Under the pieces are notes generated by a model. That model was not told where the DNA came from and searched no databases. It saw only the letters and a list, made by a program, of their open reading frames with translations. This document shows positions 56,024 through 64,000 of a DNA stretch of 64,000 nt, piece after piece. This DNA comes from Mycobacterium lentiflavum (GTDB lineage: Bacteria; Actinomycetota; Actinomycetes; Mycobacteriales; Mycobacteriaceae). Made by a program: the position numbers and the translations under genes. The stretch lies in NCBI RefSeq assembly GCF_022374895.2, contig NZ_CP092423.2, positions 682,001 to 746,000 of the forward strand. Direction: 5' to 3'. Within the stretch, counting starts at the first letter, position 1. Each line of letters begins with the position of its first letter.

Positions 56024-56045
56024 GTCCGGCCGGTAAGTTCGGTGC

Positions 56046-56870
56046 GTGGCCCTCCCAACTCCCGCACCCACCAGCACCGCCGTCGTCACCGGAGCGTCGT
56101 CGGGCATCGGCGCCGCCATCGCCCGCGAGCTCGCCGATCGCGGGCACGGCGTCACCCTCGTCGCGCGCCGCGAGGACAAGCTGCACGAGCTGGCCGACGA
56201 ACTCGCGAGCCGGGTTCGCGTCGAGGTGATCGGCTGCGACGTCGCGGATTCCGCCGCTCGCGCCGGACTTTTCGGCGAGGTCGACCGTCGCGGGCTGACG
56301 GTCGAGATCCTGGTCAACAACGCCGGCATCGGCACCATCGGTCCGGTGACGGAAGTGTCGGTCAACGACGAGATCGCCCAGGTGCGGGTCAATGTCGAGG
56401 CCGTTATCGACCTGAGCACGCGCGCGGTCCAGCAGATGGTGCCGCGCGGGCGCGGCGCGATTCTCAACGTCGGATCCACCGCGGGCTACTACCCCTTCCC
56501 CGGCCAGGTCGGCTACGCCGCCACCAAGGCGTTCGTGATCACCTACACCGAAGGACTGCGTGGCGAACTGGCGGGCAGCGGTGTCACCGTCGCGGTGCTC
56601 AACCCCGGCCCAGTGCGCACCGAGTTCCTGAAGAACGCCGGCATGGACGAGCGGAAGTTCGCCGACGCGTTCCCGAAGTTCATGTGGCTGCCCGCCAGCG
56701 AGGTGGCGCGCGCCGGAATCGACGCGCTCGACGGCGATCGCGCAGCGGTGATCCCCGGGCTGCCAAGCCAAGTCAGCACCCGGCTGTTTCAGTTCATGCC
56801 GCGGCGTCTGCTGCTGCCGCTACTGAAAAAGCAGCATCCCGGCCTCAAACGGGACCGCTCAGCGACCTAG
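56046..56870 (+). CDS. Short-chain dehydrogenase (DltE-like)
   Basis: A 274-residue SDR: VVTGASSGIG, LVNNAGIGT, catalytic Ser in LNVGSTAG, YxxxK in YAATKAFV, and a C-terminal extension with a hydrophobic-basic end (MPRRLLLPLLKKQ) that may touch the membrane. GTG at 56046. Its 3' end overlaps the convergent CMD gene by 12 bases. Confidence 0.9.
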   Translation: MALPTPAPTSTAVVTGASSGIGAAIARELADRGHGVTLVARREDKLHELADELASRVRVEVIGCDVADSAARAGLFGEVDRRGLTVEILVNNAGIGTIGPVTEVSVNDEIAQVRVNVEAVIDLSTRAVQQMVPRGRGAILNVGSTAGYYPFPGQVGYAATKAFVITYTEGLRGELAGSGVTVAVLNPGPVRTEFLKNAGMDERKFADAFPKFMWLPASEVARAGIDALDGDRAAVIPGLPSQVSTRLFQFMPRRLLLPLLKKQHPGLKRDRSAT

Positions 56871-57419
56871 TGGCCAGCGCCGCATCCAGCCTTCCACCGG
56901 AAGCGCGAGCGCGTTGCACAGCGTGCAGATGGTGCGATACCAGCCGACGGCCGTGAGCAATTCGATGCGCTGCTCGTCGTCGAGGTCGCGACCCAGCGCC
57001 GCCCACGTCGCCTCCGACCACGAGCCGGTGCGCTCCAGCTCGTCGACCGCCTCGATCAGCGTCCGCTCGGCCGGGCCCCACCGCGCGTCGTCGGGGCCAC
57101 CGGTCACCAGCGCGTCACATTCGTCGTCGCTGAGTCCGACGATCGGTCCCCAGAACGCCGCCTGCCCGCCCCACTCGTACTCGCAACCGACCAGGGCGCA
57201 GCTGCGCAGGATCGCGATCGTCCGGGTTCGCGGCGGCAAAAGCGCTGCGATGTAAAGGGATTCACCGAGCTTGCGCAGCCGGTTGGCCAGCGCGGGATGG
57301 CGCTGCAGGCAGCGCACCAGAAGTAGGGGCTCATACGAGCGGTCCGGGTGGCCCCAGCTGTTGATGCTGGTGGCGTCTTCCTCACTCCACGGCGGGGCTA
57401 GCGGCGCGACGCGGCTCAT
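56859..57419 (-). CDS. Carboxymuconolactone decarboxylase-like (AhpD-fold) protein
   Basis: A 186-residue helical AhpD-fold protein. ILRSCALVGCEYEWGGQ carries the core cysteines, but their spacing is CX4C rather than CXXC and the His usually found after the YEW segment is Gly. So a redox or decarboxylase activity is not certain. ATG 57419. Same strand as the PPOX gene but 18 bases downstream of it. Confidence 0.82.
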   Translation of the reverse strand: MSRVAPLAPPWSEEDATSINSWGHPDRSYEPLLLVRCLQRHPALANRLRKLGESLYIAALLPPRTRTIAILRSCALVGCEYEWGGQAAFWGPIVGLSDDECDALVTGGPDDARWGPAERTLIEAVDELERTGSWSEATWAALGRDLDDEQRIELLTAVGWYRTICTLCNALALPVEGWMRRWPLGR

Positions 57420-57437
57420 GCGACTGACTGTACGAGG

Positions 57438-57836
57438 TCACCCCGGCAGGGCGAACACCACGCAGTCGTGCAGGGTGCCGTTGGCCGCGGCGTCGGGATC
57501 GGCGTCGCGGTGCAGTAGCGCGCGGGTCGGCACCACGTCCAACCGCGCTGTCTCGGAGTCGGACTCGGCGACTTCGGCGTGGCCGTCGACGATCAGCGAA
57601 TAGCCGCCCGGCTCGCGCGGCGGCCACAGCAGGGTGACATCGCCGCGCTGGCTGAGGTTTTCGCGGGTGCGGCCGCCGATGAGTCCGATATCGAGGACGG
57701 CGCCGTCGCGCAGCCGCGGTTCGACCGTCACGGTATGGACGCGGTATCCGTCGTCGACGGTGATCAGGTACGCGAACGGGAAGTCGGGCAGGGCGGACGC
57801 CAGCCTTTCCAGATCCACCCTCTTCTTGGTGCGCAT
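57438..57836 (-). CDS. Pyridoxamine 5'-phosphate oxidase-like protein (Rv0441c-like)
   Basis: A 132-residue split-barrel flavin/F420-binding protein. [45 protein letters not shown] and [10 protein letters not shown] follow the PPOX fold. Small size fits an F420- or FMN-dependent reductase. ATG 57836. Position agrees with Rv0441c. Confidence 0.83.
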   Translation of the reverse strand: MRTKKRVDLERLASALPDFPFAYLITVDDGYRVHTVTVEPRLRDGAVLDIGLIGGRTRENLSQRGDVTLLWPPREPGGYSLIVDGHAEVAESDSETARLDVVPTRALLHRDADPDAAANGTLHDCVVFALPG

Positions 57837-57867
57837 GATGTCGAGGATAGGCGCCGCGGGCGGGTCG

Positions 57868-58707
57868 TTACTCCGCCGTCAAACCCGTCGGTATGGTGCC
57901 CGAGCCCAGATTGCTGAGCAGACCCAGGTTCGAGGTTCCCGGGTTGAACCCGGTGCCGGCGTTCGGCGAGTTGAGCAGGCTCGCGCTGAAGTCCGCCGAA
58001 GCCGAACCGCTTATCACGGTATGCGCGAACCCGGTGCCCGGGGTGTCGGTCAGCCAGGATCCGACGTGCCCGCCGGTGTGATCGAGGTTGGCCAGGGCGT
58101 TGATGTGGTGCGCCAGGCTCCCGGTGCCCGAGTGGGGTCCGAAGATCAGGTCACCGTTGTTGAATTGCATGCCGAGGTTCTGCATGACCTGCTGCCAGGG
58201 CGCCAGCTGTTCGGCGGCCGCGGAGGCGTCGGCGTGATACCCGGACATCGCGGCCACGTCGGTGGCCCACATCTGTTCGTAGGCGGATTCGATGTCCATG
58301 ATCGTGGGGGCGTTTTGGCCCAGATGGTTCTGCGAAGCCAACGCCCGCACCAAGGCGCGGTTGGCCGTAACCACCGCGGGCTGCACGGTGGCCGACAACG
58401 CCGTCTCGAAGGCGCCCGCGATCGCCGATGCCTGGCTGGAGGTCGCCTCCGCCTGGGCCGCCGCCGCCTTGAGCCAGCTCACGTATTGCGTTGCAACGGC
58501 CAGCATTGCGGACGCCGAGGGGCCCTGCCACGAACCGTTGGCCAGATCCGAGGCCACGGAGAAGAACGAGGATGCGGACGAGGCCAGGTTCTCGGCAAGC
58601 CCGTCCCAGGCTTCCGCGGCAGCATGCAGCGGCGCCGATCCAGGACCGGCGTAAAGGAGGGCCGAATTGATCTCTGGCGGCAACCACGCGTAATGCGGGC
58701 TCGTCAC
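57868..58707 (-). CDS. PPE family protein (PPE10-like, short)
   Basis: A 279-residue PPE protein. The start [15 protein letters not shown] and the WXG motif in GSWQGPSA mark the N-terminal PPE domain (residues about 1-175), which would pair with a PE partner for ESX secretion. The remaining 100 residues are short Gly/Ser/Asn-rich sequence with only hints of the pentapeptide-type repeats; the M. tuberculosis PPE10 is longer (about 490 residues) and rich in MPTR repeats. No PE gene is adjacent. GTG 58707. Confidence 0.88.
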   Translation of the reverse strand: MTSPHYAWLPPEINSALLYAGPGSAPLHAAAEAWDGLAENLASSASSFFSVASDLANGSWQGPSASAMLAVATQYVSWLKAAAAQAEATSSQASAIAGAFETALSATVQPAVVTANRALVRALASQNHLGQNAPTIMDIESAYEQMWATDVAAMSGYHADASAAAEQLAPWQQVMQNLGMQFNNGDLIFGPHSGTGSLAHHINALANLDHTGGHVGSWLTDTPGTGFAHTVISGSASADFSASLLNSPNAGTGFNPGTSNLGLLSNLGSGTIPTGLTAE

Positions 58708-58745
58708 TGCAATAACTTAACCGGGACGGGCCACTTTTCGTGGCG

Positions 58746-60488
58746 TTATGGCGTGGGTGCGGGGGCCGTTTGGCGGCCGCGGACCAGCTTGCCGGGGCGC
58801 GCGTCGGTGGGTTTGCCGTTTTCGGCGATCACTTCACCGGACACGATCGTGGCCACATACCCGTCCGCGGTCTGGTCCAGGCGACGCCCGCCGGCCGGTA
58901 GGTCATAGGTGATCACCGGCTTGTGCAGGCGCAGCGCCGCGTGGTCGATCACGTTGAGATCGGCCTTGTATCCGACCGCGATTCGGCCGCGATCGGCCAG
59001 CCCGGCGACCCGGGCCGGCACCGACGTCAGCTCGCGGACGGCCTCGGCAACCGTGAAGCGTCCCGACGCCCGGTCCCGCGCCCAGTGCGCCAGGAAGAAC
59101 GTCGAGTAGCTGGCGTCGCAGATCATCCCGTAGTGGGCGCCGCCGTCGCCGAGCCCGAGCACCACATCGTCGCGGTGCAACAGCTCGCCGACCGTGTTCA
59201 GCGAGTTGCGCTCCATGTTGCTGGTCGCGACCAGCAACATGGCGCGGCCCTCGTCGTCGAGCAGCCGGTCGTAGGCCTCCTCCATCGGGTTCACGCCGCG
59301 GGCCCTGGCCCGGGCGCCGATGCTGTCCGCCGGGTCCGGCTCGTAGTTGGGGTGCTCACCCAGCGGGAAGATCCAGTCCCACATTTGCGCGACGTACAGG
59401 ATCGGGTGCCCCTGACCCGGCTTGTCGGCCAGGATGCGGGCGCGGACCTCGGGCTTGCGCATCTGCGCGACCCGCTCGGCCAGCGGCAGATGCGCGATCT
59501 CCTGATAGCTGGGGTAGAGCACGAACGGGTTGGCGGTGAGTTGCAGCCCGATGATCAACCCGATCGGGCGGGGCAGCAGTTGCGCGGTGATATCGCCGCC
59601 CGCGGCGTTGGCCTTCTCGATCATGTTGATCGCGTCGGGCCAGGTCGGGTCTCCGGCGTTGGCGACGACGAGCGTGAAGGTTACCGGCAAGCCGACCTCC
59701 TCGGCGACGTCGAACACCGTCTGCAGCACCGGCTGGTAACCGCCGGCCGGAATATCGGGCACGAACTGCAGCAGCCCGCCGCCACCGTCAACGACGCCCT
59801 TGGCGATCTCCTCGATCTCCTCGCGGGCGGCCTCGTAACTTGGTATGGGCGAACCGCTTTCGGTCTTGTGGATGGTCAACCGCGACGACGCGAAGCCCAG
59901 CGCACCGACTTCCATGGCCTCCTTGGCCAACGCCCGCATCTTGGCGAGGTCGTCGGCGGTAGCGGCTTCGCGGTCGGCGCCGCGCTGGCCCATCACGTAG
60001 ACGCGCAGCGGCGAATGTGGCAGGTAGGCGGCCACGTCGATGTCACGCTTACCGGCTTCCAGCGCGTTCAGGTATTCGGGGAAGGTTTCCCAGGTCCACG
60101 GCAGGCCGTCGGTCATCACGACGCCCGGGATGTCTTCCACCCCGGCCATCACGTCGACGAGGACGTCGTGGTCTTCCTGACGGCACGGGGCGAATCCGAC
60201 GCCGCAGTTGCCCATCACCACCGTGGTCACGCCGTGCGCCGAGGACGGGGTCAGGCGCTCCGACCAGATGGACTGGCCGTCGTAGTGCGTATGCAGGTCG
60301 ACGAAACCCGGCGTGACCAGCAGGCCGGTCGCGTCGATTTCGCGCTCGGCGCTGTCGCCGTTCACGGTGTCTTTTTGTGGCCCGACGGCCGTGATGACAC
60401 CGCCGGTCACCCCGACGTCGCCGACGTACGGCTCACCCCCCAGCCCGTCGACGATGGTGCCATTGCGAATGAGGAGGTCGTAGATCAC
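58746..60488 (-). CDS. N-acyl-D-amino-acid deacylase/amidohydrolase family protein
   Basis: A 580-residue metal-dependent amidohydrolase. FVDLHTHYDGQ carries the HxH metal site, GNCGVGFAPCR a conserved loop Cys, and LGLGDGGAHYGMICDAS the Asp/His ligands; RGRIAVGYKADLNVID is the C-terminal beta-strand typical of the D-aminoacylase group. Cleaves an amide or hydantoin-like bond. GTG 60488. Stands alone between PPE and DinB-like genes. Confidence 0.87.
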   Translation of the reverse strand: MIYDLLIRNGTIVDGLGGEPYVGDVGVTGGVITAVGPQKDTVNGDSAEREIDATGLLVTPGFVDLHTHYDGQSIWSERLTPSSAHGVTTVVMGNCGVGFAPCRQEDHDVLVDVMAGVEDIPGVVMTDGLPWTWETFPEYLNALEAGKRDIDVAAYLPHSPLRVYVMGQRGADREAATADDLAKMRALAKEAMEVGALGFASSRLTIHKTESGSPIPSYEAAREEIEEIAKGVVDGGGGLLQFVPDIPAGGYQPVLQTVFDVAEEVGLPVTFTLVVANAGDPTWPDAINMIEKANAAGGDITAQLLPRPIGLIIGLQLTANPFVLYPSYQEIAHLPLAERVAQMRKPEVRARILADKPGQGHPILYVAQMWDWIFPLGEHPNYEPDPADSIGARARARGVNPMEEAYDRLLDDEGRAMLLVATSNMERNSLNTVGELLHRDDVVLGLGDGGAHYGMICDASYSTFFLAHWARDRASGRFTVAEAVRELTSVPARVAGLADRGRIAVGYKADLNVIDHAALRLHKPVITYDLPAGGRRLDQTADGYVATIVSGEVIAENGKPTDARPGKLVRGRQTAPAPTP

Positions 60489-60643
60489 CTAATCAATCTA
60501 CGACCGTGCCTCGAGTCGTGCCACGACCAATTCGTGATCGACCACGTGGGTTTCGACCGCGCTGACTACGCGAAAATCCCAGCGCGATCGGGACGGCAAC
60601 GACGTCGAAGCGGTCTAGCACGCAGGTCCGTAGGGTCGTGGGT

Positions 60644-61159
60644 ATGTCAGATGCCGATGCCGCCGCCCGCGAGTTACTCCGCGACGCGTTCACCCGGTTG
60701 ATCGAACACGTCGACGAGCTCACCGATGGACTAACCGACGAATTGTCCAACTACCGACCCACCCCGGACGCCAACTCCATCGCCTGGCTGATCTGGCACA
60801 GCGCCCGGGTGCAGGACATCCAGCTGGCCGACGTCGCCGGCGTCGAGGAGGTCTGGACCCGCGACGGCTGGGTGGACCGCTTCGCGCTGGATCTGCCGCG
60901 CCGCGACACCGGCTACGGCCACGGCGCCGCGGAGGTGGCGAAGGTACGTGCGCCGGCCGATTTGCTGTCCGGCTACTACCACGCGGTGCACAAGCTCTCG
61001 TGTGAGTACATCGCCGGCGTCACCGCCGACGAGCTGGCCCGGGTCGTCGACAGCAACTGGGATCCGCCGGTGACGGCCAGCGCCCGGTTGGTGAGCATCA
61101 TCGACGACTGCGCCCAGCACCTCGGGCAAGCCGCGTACCTGCGGGGCATCGCGCCGTAG
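60644..61159 (+). CDS. DinB/DUF664 family protein (Rv0443-like)
   Basis: A 171-residue four-helix-bundle protein. LRDAFTRLIEHVDEL, SIAWLIWHSARVQDIQ and the final IDDCAQHLGQAAYLRG supply His residues of the metal site (HxxH-type at two helices). DUF664 proteins may be thiol- or mycothiol-dependent transferases. ATG 60644 preferred over GTG 60638. Length agrees with Rv0443. Confidence 0.85.
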   Translation: MSDADAAARELLRDAFTRLIEHVDELTDGLTDELSNYRPTPDANSIAWLIWHSARVQDIQLADVAGVEEVWTRDGWVDRFALDLPRRDTGYGHGAAEVAKVRAPADLLSGYYHAVHKLSCEYIAGVTADELARVVDSNWDPPVTASARLVSIIDDCAQHLGQAAYLRGIAP

Positions 61160-61168
61160 ATTGACGGC

Positions 61169-62014
61169 GTGCGATTCCTCGCGACGCTGACGCTGTGGCT
61201 CGTCACCACGATTGCGCTGGCGGTGGCCGTCCCCGGGGCATGGGTGCAGCTCAATCTCGTCGACGAGAACGGCTACGCGGCGCTGGCCCGGAAGGCCGCG
61301 GGCGACCCCGCCCTGCAGTCCGCGATGGCCGGTGAACTCACCAGCCGGACGATGACGCTGATCGCCGAGCATGGCGGTGGACGGACTCCGGTGGACAGCG
61401 CACAGGTGCGCGACGCGGCCGGCGCCTACACCGCCGGTCCGTCCTTCCCGCCGATGTTCGCGACGGTGAACCGGGCGGCGCATCGCTGGCTGTTCGCCGA
61501 TGCGGGGTCCAGTGATTCCTGGGCGGTGGACGTGGCCCCAATGCTCAACGATCCTGCCTTTGCGCAGATCTTGAGCGCGTACAACGTGAAGGTGCCCGCC
61601 ACGCTCACCGTGCCGCTGACGGCGTCGGTGCCCCACTCGCTGCAGCAGGGGGAGCTGAGCCGGGTCGGCGCGTGGGGCAAGTGGGCGAGCTTGGCGGCGG
61701 TAGCGCTGTGCGGGGTGTTAGCACTCCTGACGCTGCTGGCAGCCCGGCGCCGCGGCAAGGCGCTGACCGGCCTGGGCGTCTCGGCGCTGCTGGTGGGCGC
61801 GGCCGGGTGGGTCGGCATTCAGGTCGGTACCCGCTACGTCAACGACGCGCTCAATCGCACCAGCGGCGACATCCGCCAGATCGCCGACGTCATGGTGCAT
61901 ACCGCCGAAGCCGGAATGCGGGACTGGCTGAACCTGACTCTTGCCGCCGGCGCGGGGCTGGTCGTCGTCGGCGTAATCGTCGCGATGCTGGGCAGCCTGG
62001 TGAAGAAGGCTTAG
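61169..62014 (+). CDS. Membrane protein of unknown function
   Basis: A 281-residue protein. One span near the N-terminus (about 5-24), a long extracellular loop (25-165) and three spans at the C-terminus (about 172-195, 202-220 and 256-276). The loop has a repeated pattern of Ala/Asp/Val helical sequence but no known catalytic motif. GTG 61169. It runs 9 bases behind the DinB-like gene on the same strand, and converges on rskA with a four-base stop overlap. Confidence 0.8.
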   Translation: MRFLATLTLWLVTTIALAVAVPGAWVQLNLVDENGYAALARKAAGDPALQSAMAGELTSRTMTLIAEHGGGRTPVDSAQVRDAAGAYTAGPSFPPMFATVNRAAHRWLFADAGSSDSWAVDVAPMLNDPAFAQILSAYNVKVPATLTVPLTASVPHSLQQGELSRVGAWGKWASLAAVALCGVLALLTLLAARRRGKALTGLGVSALLVGAAGWVGIQVGTRYVNDALNRTSGDIRQIADVMVHTAEAGMRDWLNLTLAAGAGLVVVGVIVAMLGSLVKKA

Positions 62015-62712
62015 CTCAGCGGCAAGGTCGCCAATATCGGGCTGGTGGGCTGGGGTGAGCCCGTGCCGGGTTCGACGGTGAAGGCCAGGGCCGTCGACTT
62101 TCCGAGGTTGGTCAGCGTCGCCGTCGTCGAGGGCAAGACGGCCGCGGTGCCCATCGTCCCCGCCGAGGTCGGGCCCTTGGAGTCGATCAACCACATCTGG
62201 TAGACGGTGCCGGGCGTCGGCGGCGGCACATTGTTCATCACCAGCACCCCGGCGCCGCGATCGCGGGAGAAGACCACCGTGGCCGTCCCGTTGGCCAGCG
62301 GGCGCGACACCGTCCGGACGTCCGGGGCCGCCATCACCTGCTCGGCCACCGACTGCGTCGGCGGCGGGCGCAGCAGGGTCTGCAGGCCAAATGCCGTCAG
62401 CCCGGCCACGATCGCCGCCGCCACCGATATCAACGCGGTAGTGCGCCAACGGTTTTGACGCTTCGCAGGGCGCGGGGCGGCCAGCGCCAGCACGGCGGAG
62501 CGCAAGTGCGCGGGCGGTTCGGCGATGGTCGAAGCCGAGACGACGGCCATCGTCTCGCGCACCGCGCGGACTTCCTCGGCGAAGGCCGACGCGATCGACG
62601 CCGGTGCGGCCGCGAGCTGCGAGTCGATGTCGGCGCGCTCCGCGTCGGACACCGCGTGCAGGGCGTACGGTGTGGCCAGCTCGAGCAGCTCGAAACCGGT
62701 GGGCTCGCTCAT
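62011..62712 (-). CDS. rskA: Anti-sigma-K factor RskA
   Basis: Membrane anti-sigma factor of 233 residues: cytoplasmic sigma-binding part (about 1-85), one span (about 91-110) and an extracytoplasmic domain (115-233) with a [17 protein letters not shown] strand typical of RskA. It lacks the HxxxCxxC zinc motif, as in mycobacterial RskA. Regulated proteolysis releases SigK. ATG overlaps the sigK stop (ATGA). Confidence 0.95.
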   Translation of the reverse strand: MSEPTGFELLELATPYALHAVSDAERADIDSQLAAAPASIASAFAEEVRAVRETMAVVSASTIAEPPAHLRSAVLALAAPRPAKRQNRWRTTALISVAAAIVAGLTAFGLQTLLRPPPTQSVAEQVMAAPDVRTVSRPLANGTATVVFSRDRGAGVLVMNNVPPPTPGTVYQMWLIDSKGPTSAGTMGTAAVLPSTTATLTNLGKSTALAFTVEPGTGSPQPTSPILATLPLS

Positions 62713-63272
62713 GGCACGTCCAGGCAGTTACGCAGCCCGCGCAGCGCGTCGCGGATGCGGGACTTGATCGTCGACAAATTCGCGGCCAAACGTTGCGCCA
62801 CTTCCGGGTACGTCAGCCCGCCGTAGTACGCCAGCTCGATGCACTGCCGCTGCGCATCGGTCAGCCCGCCCAGGCAGTCGGCCACCCGGCGGCGCTCGTC
62901 GCCGGCGATCGCCGAGTCCGCGACCACGTCATGGTCGGTGTCGACGTTGGCCGCGCCGTAGCGCGACTCACGGCGGCTGCCGGCCTGCTCGGCGCGCACC
63001 CGGTCGATCGCCCGCCGGTGCGCCATGGTCAGCAGCCAGGACAGGGCAGAGCCGCGGGCCGGGTCGTAGTCCGACGCCGACCGCCACACCTCGAGATAGA
63101 TCTCCTGGGTGGTTTCCTCGCTGTAGCCCGCGTCGCGCAGCACCCGGATCACCAGCCCGAACACCCGGCTCTTGGTCAGGTCATAGACGGCGGCGAAAGC
63201 CTGGGTATCTCCGCGCGCGACTCGCGGCAGCAACTCATCCAAGTCGCTGCTTAGCTGCGGCAATCCGGTCAT
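62709..63272 (-). CDS. sigK: ECF sigma factor SigK
   Basis: A 187-residue ECF sigma factor controlling the MPT70/MPT83 regulon. Region 2: [16 protein letters not shown] and [15 protein letters not shown]. Region 4: [23 protein letters not shown] and [15 protein letters not shown]. The start ATG is intact at 63272, unlike the M. bovis mutation. RskA overlaps the 3' end. Confidence 0.96.
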   Translation of the reverse strand: MTGLPQLSSDLDELLPRVARGDTQAFAAVYDLTKSRVFGLVIRVLRDAGYSEETTQEIYLEVWRSASDYDPARGSALSWLLTMAHRRAIDRVRAEQAGSRRESRYGAANVDTDHDVVADSAIAGDERRRVADCLGGLTDAQRQCIELAYYGGLTYPEVAQRLAANLSTIKSRIRDALRGLRNCLDVP

Positions 63273-63316
63273 TGTCCGGTAGCCTATCGCTGTCCACCGG
63301 GCCGCATCGGCGCCGG

Positions 63317-64000
63317 CTATTGGCGCGCCGGTGGTCGCGGGAAAAAACACGCGGTCCTTTGCTGATATTCGGCGAACCCGGGCCGGCCGGCCATCAGTTT
63401 CTCGGTCAACCGGACCCCCGTCACATAGACCAGGAAGTACGTCATCAGCAGCGGTGAGCCGACCGTGGCCAGCGACCACCAGCCGGTGATGGTGATCAGC
63501 CACAAGCCCCACCACACGGTGGCGTCGCCGAAGTAATTGGGGTGACGCGTCCACGCCCACAGACCGCGGTCCATCACCACACCGCGATTGGCCGGGTCGG
63601 ACTTGAAGATCCGCAGCTGCCGGTCACCGACCGCTTCGAAGGTGACACCCACCAGCCACACCACCACGCCGAGCACCAGGGCGGCGGTCAGCGGCTTCGG
63701 GGTGGGCCCGGTCACCGCCGACAGTTGCAGCGGCAAGGAGACGAACCAGGTGATCAACGCCTGCAACAGAAAGACTTTGCGCAGCACTACCCCGGGTGTG
63801 GCGTTGCGCAGCATCGCCGCATACCGCGGATCCTCACCCTTGCCGACGGTCTTGCGGTGGATGTGCCAGCTCAGCCGCGCGCCCCAGATTGTCACCAGCG
63901 CCAGCAGCAACCAGCGGCGGATTGGGTCGCCTTGGCCGATCGCCGCGGCAACCGCGGCGATTGCGACGAATCCGATACCCCACGCCACGTCGACGACGTT
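63317..64000 (-). CDS. DUF1295 membrane protein (Rv0446c-like), C-terminal part
   Basis: Steroid 5-alpha-reductase-like membrane protein whose 5' end lies beyond the window; at least 227 residues are visible and the frame is open to the last base. About six spans; the DUF1295 motif RGLWAWTRHPNYFGDATVWWG is present near the middle. It lies upstream of sigK on the same strand with a 44-base gap. Position agrees with Rv0446c. Confidence 0.88.
   Translation of the reverse strand, partial: NVVDVAWGIGFVAIAAVAAAIGQGDPIRRWLLLALVTIWGARLSWHIHRKTVGKGEDPRYAAMLRNATPGVVLRKVFLLQALITWFVSLPLQLSAVTGPTPKPLTAALVLGVVVWLVGVTFEAVGDRQLRIFKSDPANRGVVMDRGLWAWTRHPNYFGDATVWWGLWLITITGWWSLATVGSPLLMTYFLVYVTGVRLTEKLMAGRPGFAEYQQRTACFFPRPPARQ

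Noticed and set aside
58923..60701. A 592-codon open frame antisense to the amidohydrolase
   Set aside because: Same GC-bias shadow effect; the minus strand encodes a complete amidohydrolase with metal motifs.

Overview
The window is GC-rich, densely coded chromosomal DNA from a slow-growing non-tuberculous Mycobacterium. The order ackA-pknG-glnH-glnX-mutT3-thiE-thiO-thiS-thiG-lpqL-lpqM-thiD-thiC-xthA-def-virR-sodC-pssA-psd-moeA2-groEL2-PPE-rskA-sigK follows the M. tuberculosis Rv0409-Rv0446c segment from memory. Many proteins match the tuberculosis orthologues closely in length (PknG, LpqM, Def, SigK, GroEL2). The comparison with M. tuberculosis is remembered knowledge, not an alignment.

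Layout. 1-4260: end of ackA, then a DUF1501/DUF1800 pair and a DUF559 nuclease-like gene, set among three copies of a GAGTGTGCG palindromic repeat; this block is absent between ackA and pknG in M. tuberculosis. 4258-8830: glnX-glnH-pknG amino-acid sensing operon. 8964-12421: mutT3, then divergent thiE and a TPP-riboswitch-controlled thiO-thiS-thiG run. 12418-15433: an SGNH hydrolase and a tandem array of three small secreted cysteine proteins, the third decaying. 15434-21427: small CD225/DUF2752/DUF4190 membrane proteins around three lipoprotein peptidases (lpqL, an lpqL paralogue with a damaged active site, lpqM). 21440-24000: LLM oxidoreductase, MarR with a nested palindromic operator, two small related membrane proteins and a hydrolase. 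23996-26575: thiD-thiC behind a second TPP riboswitch. 26745-30894: PAS-ANTAR protein, small proteins, xthA, a GNAT protein and def. 31143-34445: DUF3263 protein, virR, sodC, a carboxylate-amine ligase and a LON-domain protein. 34493-40368: accessory metabolic genes (LLM/enoyl-CoA hydratase pair, SDR, MFS, DUF2867-like, TetR). 40342-46633: AAA ATPase, pssA, psd, MFS, moeA2. 46735-52907: a flavin-enzyme block (VOC, Baeyer-Villiger-type monooxygenase, alpha/beta hydrolase, FAD hydroxylase, cupin, SDR). 53010-58707: TetR, CIRCE-controlled groEL2, hemophore-like protein, SDR, CMD, PPOX and PPE proteins. 58746-64000: amidohydrolase, DinB-like protein, membrane protein, rskA, sigK and a partial DUF1295 protein.

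Genes work together mainly as tight, translationally coupled runs: ATGA, GTGA or TGATG overlaps occur at glnX/glnH/pknG, thiO/thiS, thiG/SGNH, thiC/thiD/hydrolase, psd/pssA/AAA ATPase and sigK/rskA. Thiamine synthesis is split over two riboswitch-controlled loci. Several convergent gene pairs share only four bases at complementary stop codons. No rRNA, tRNA, complete insertion sequence, prophage or CRISPR array was recognised.
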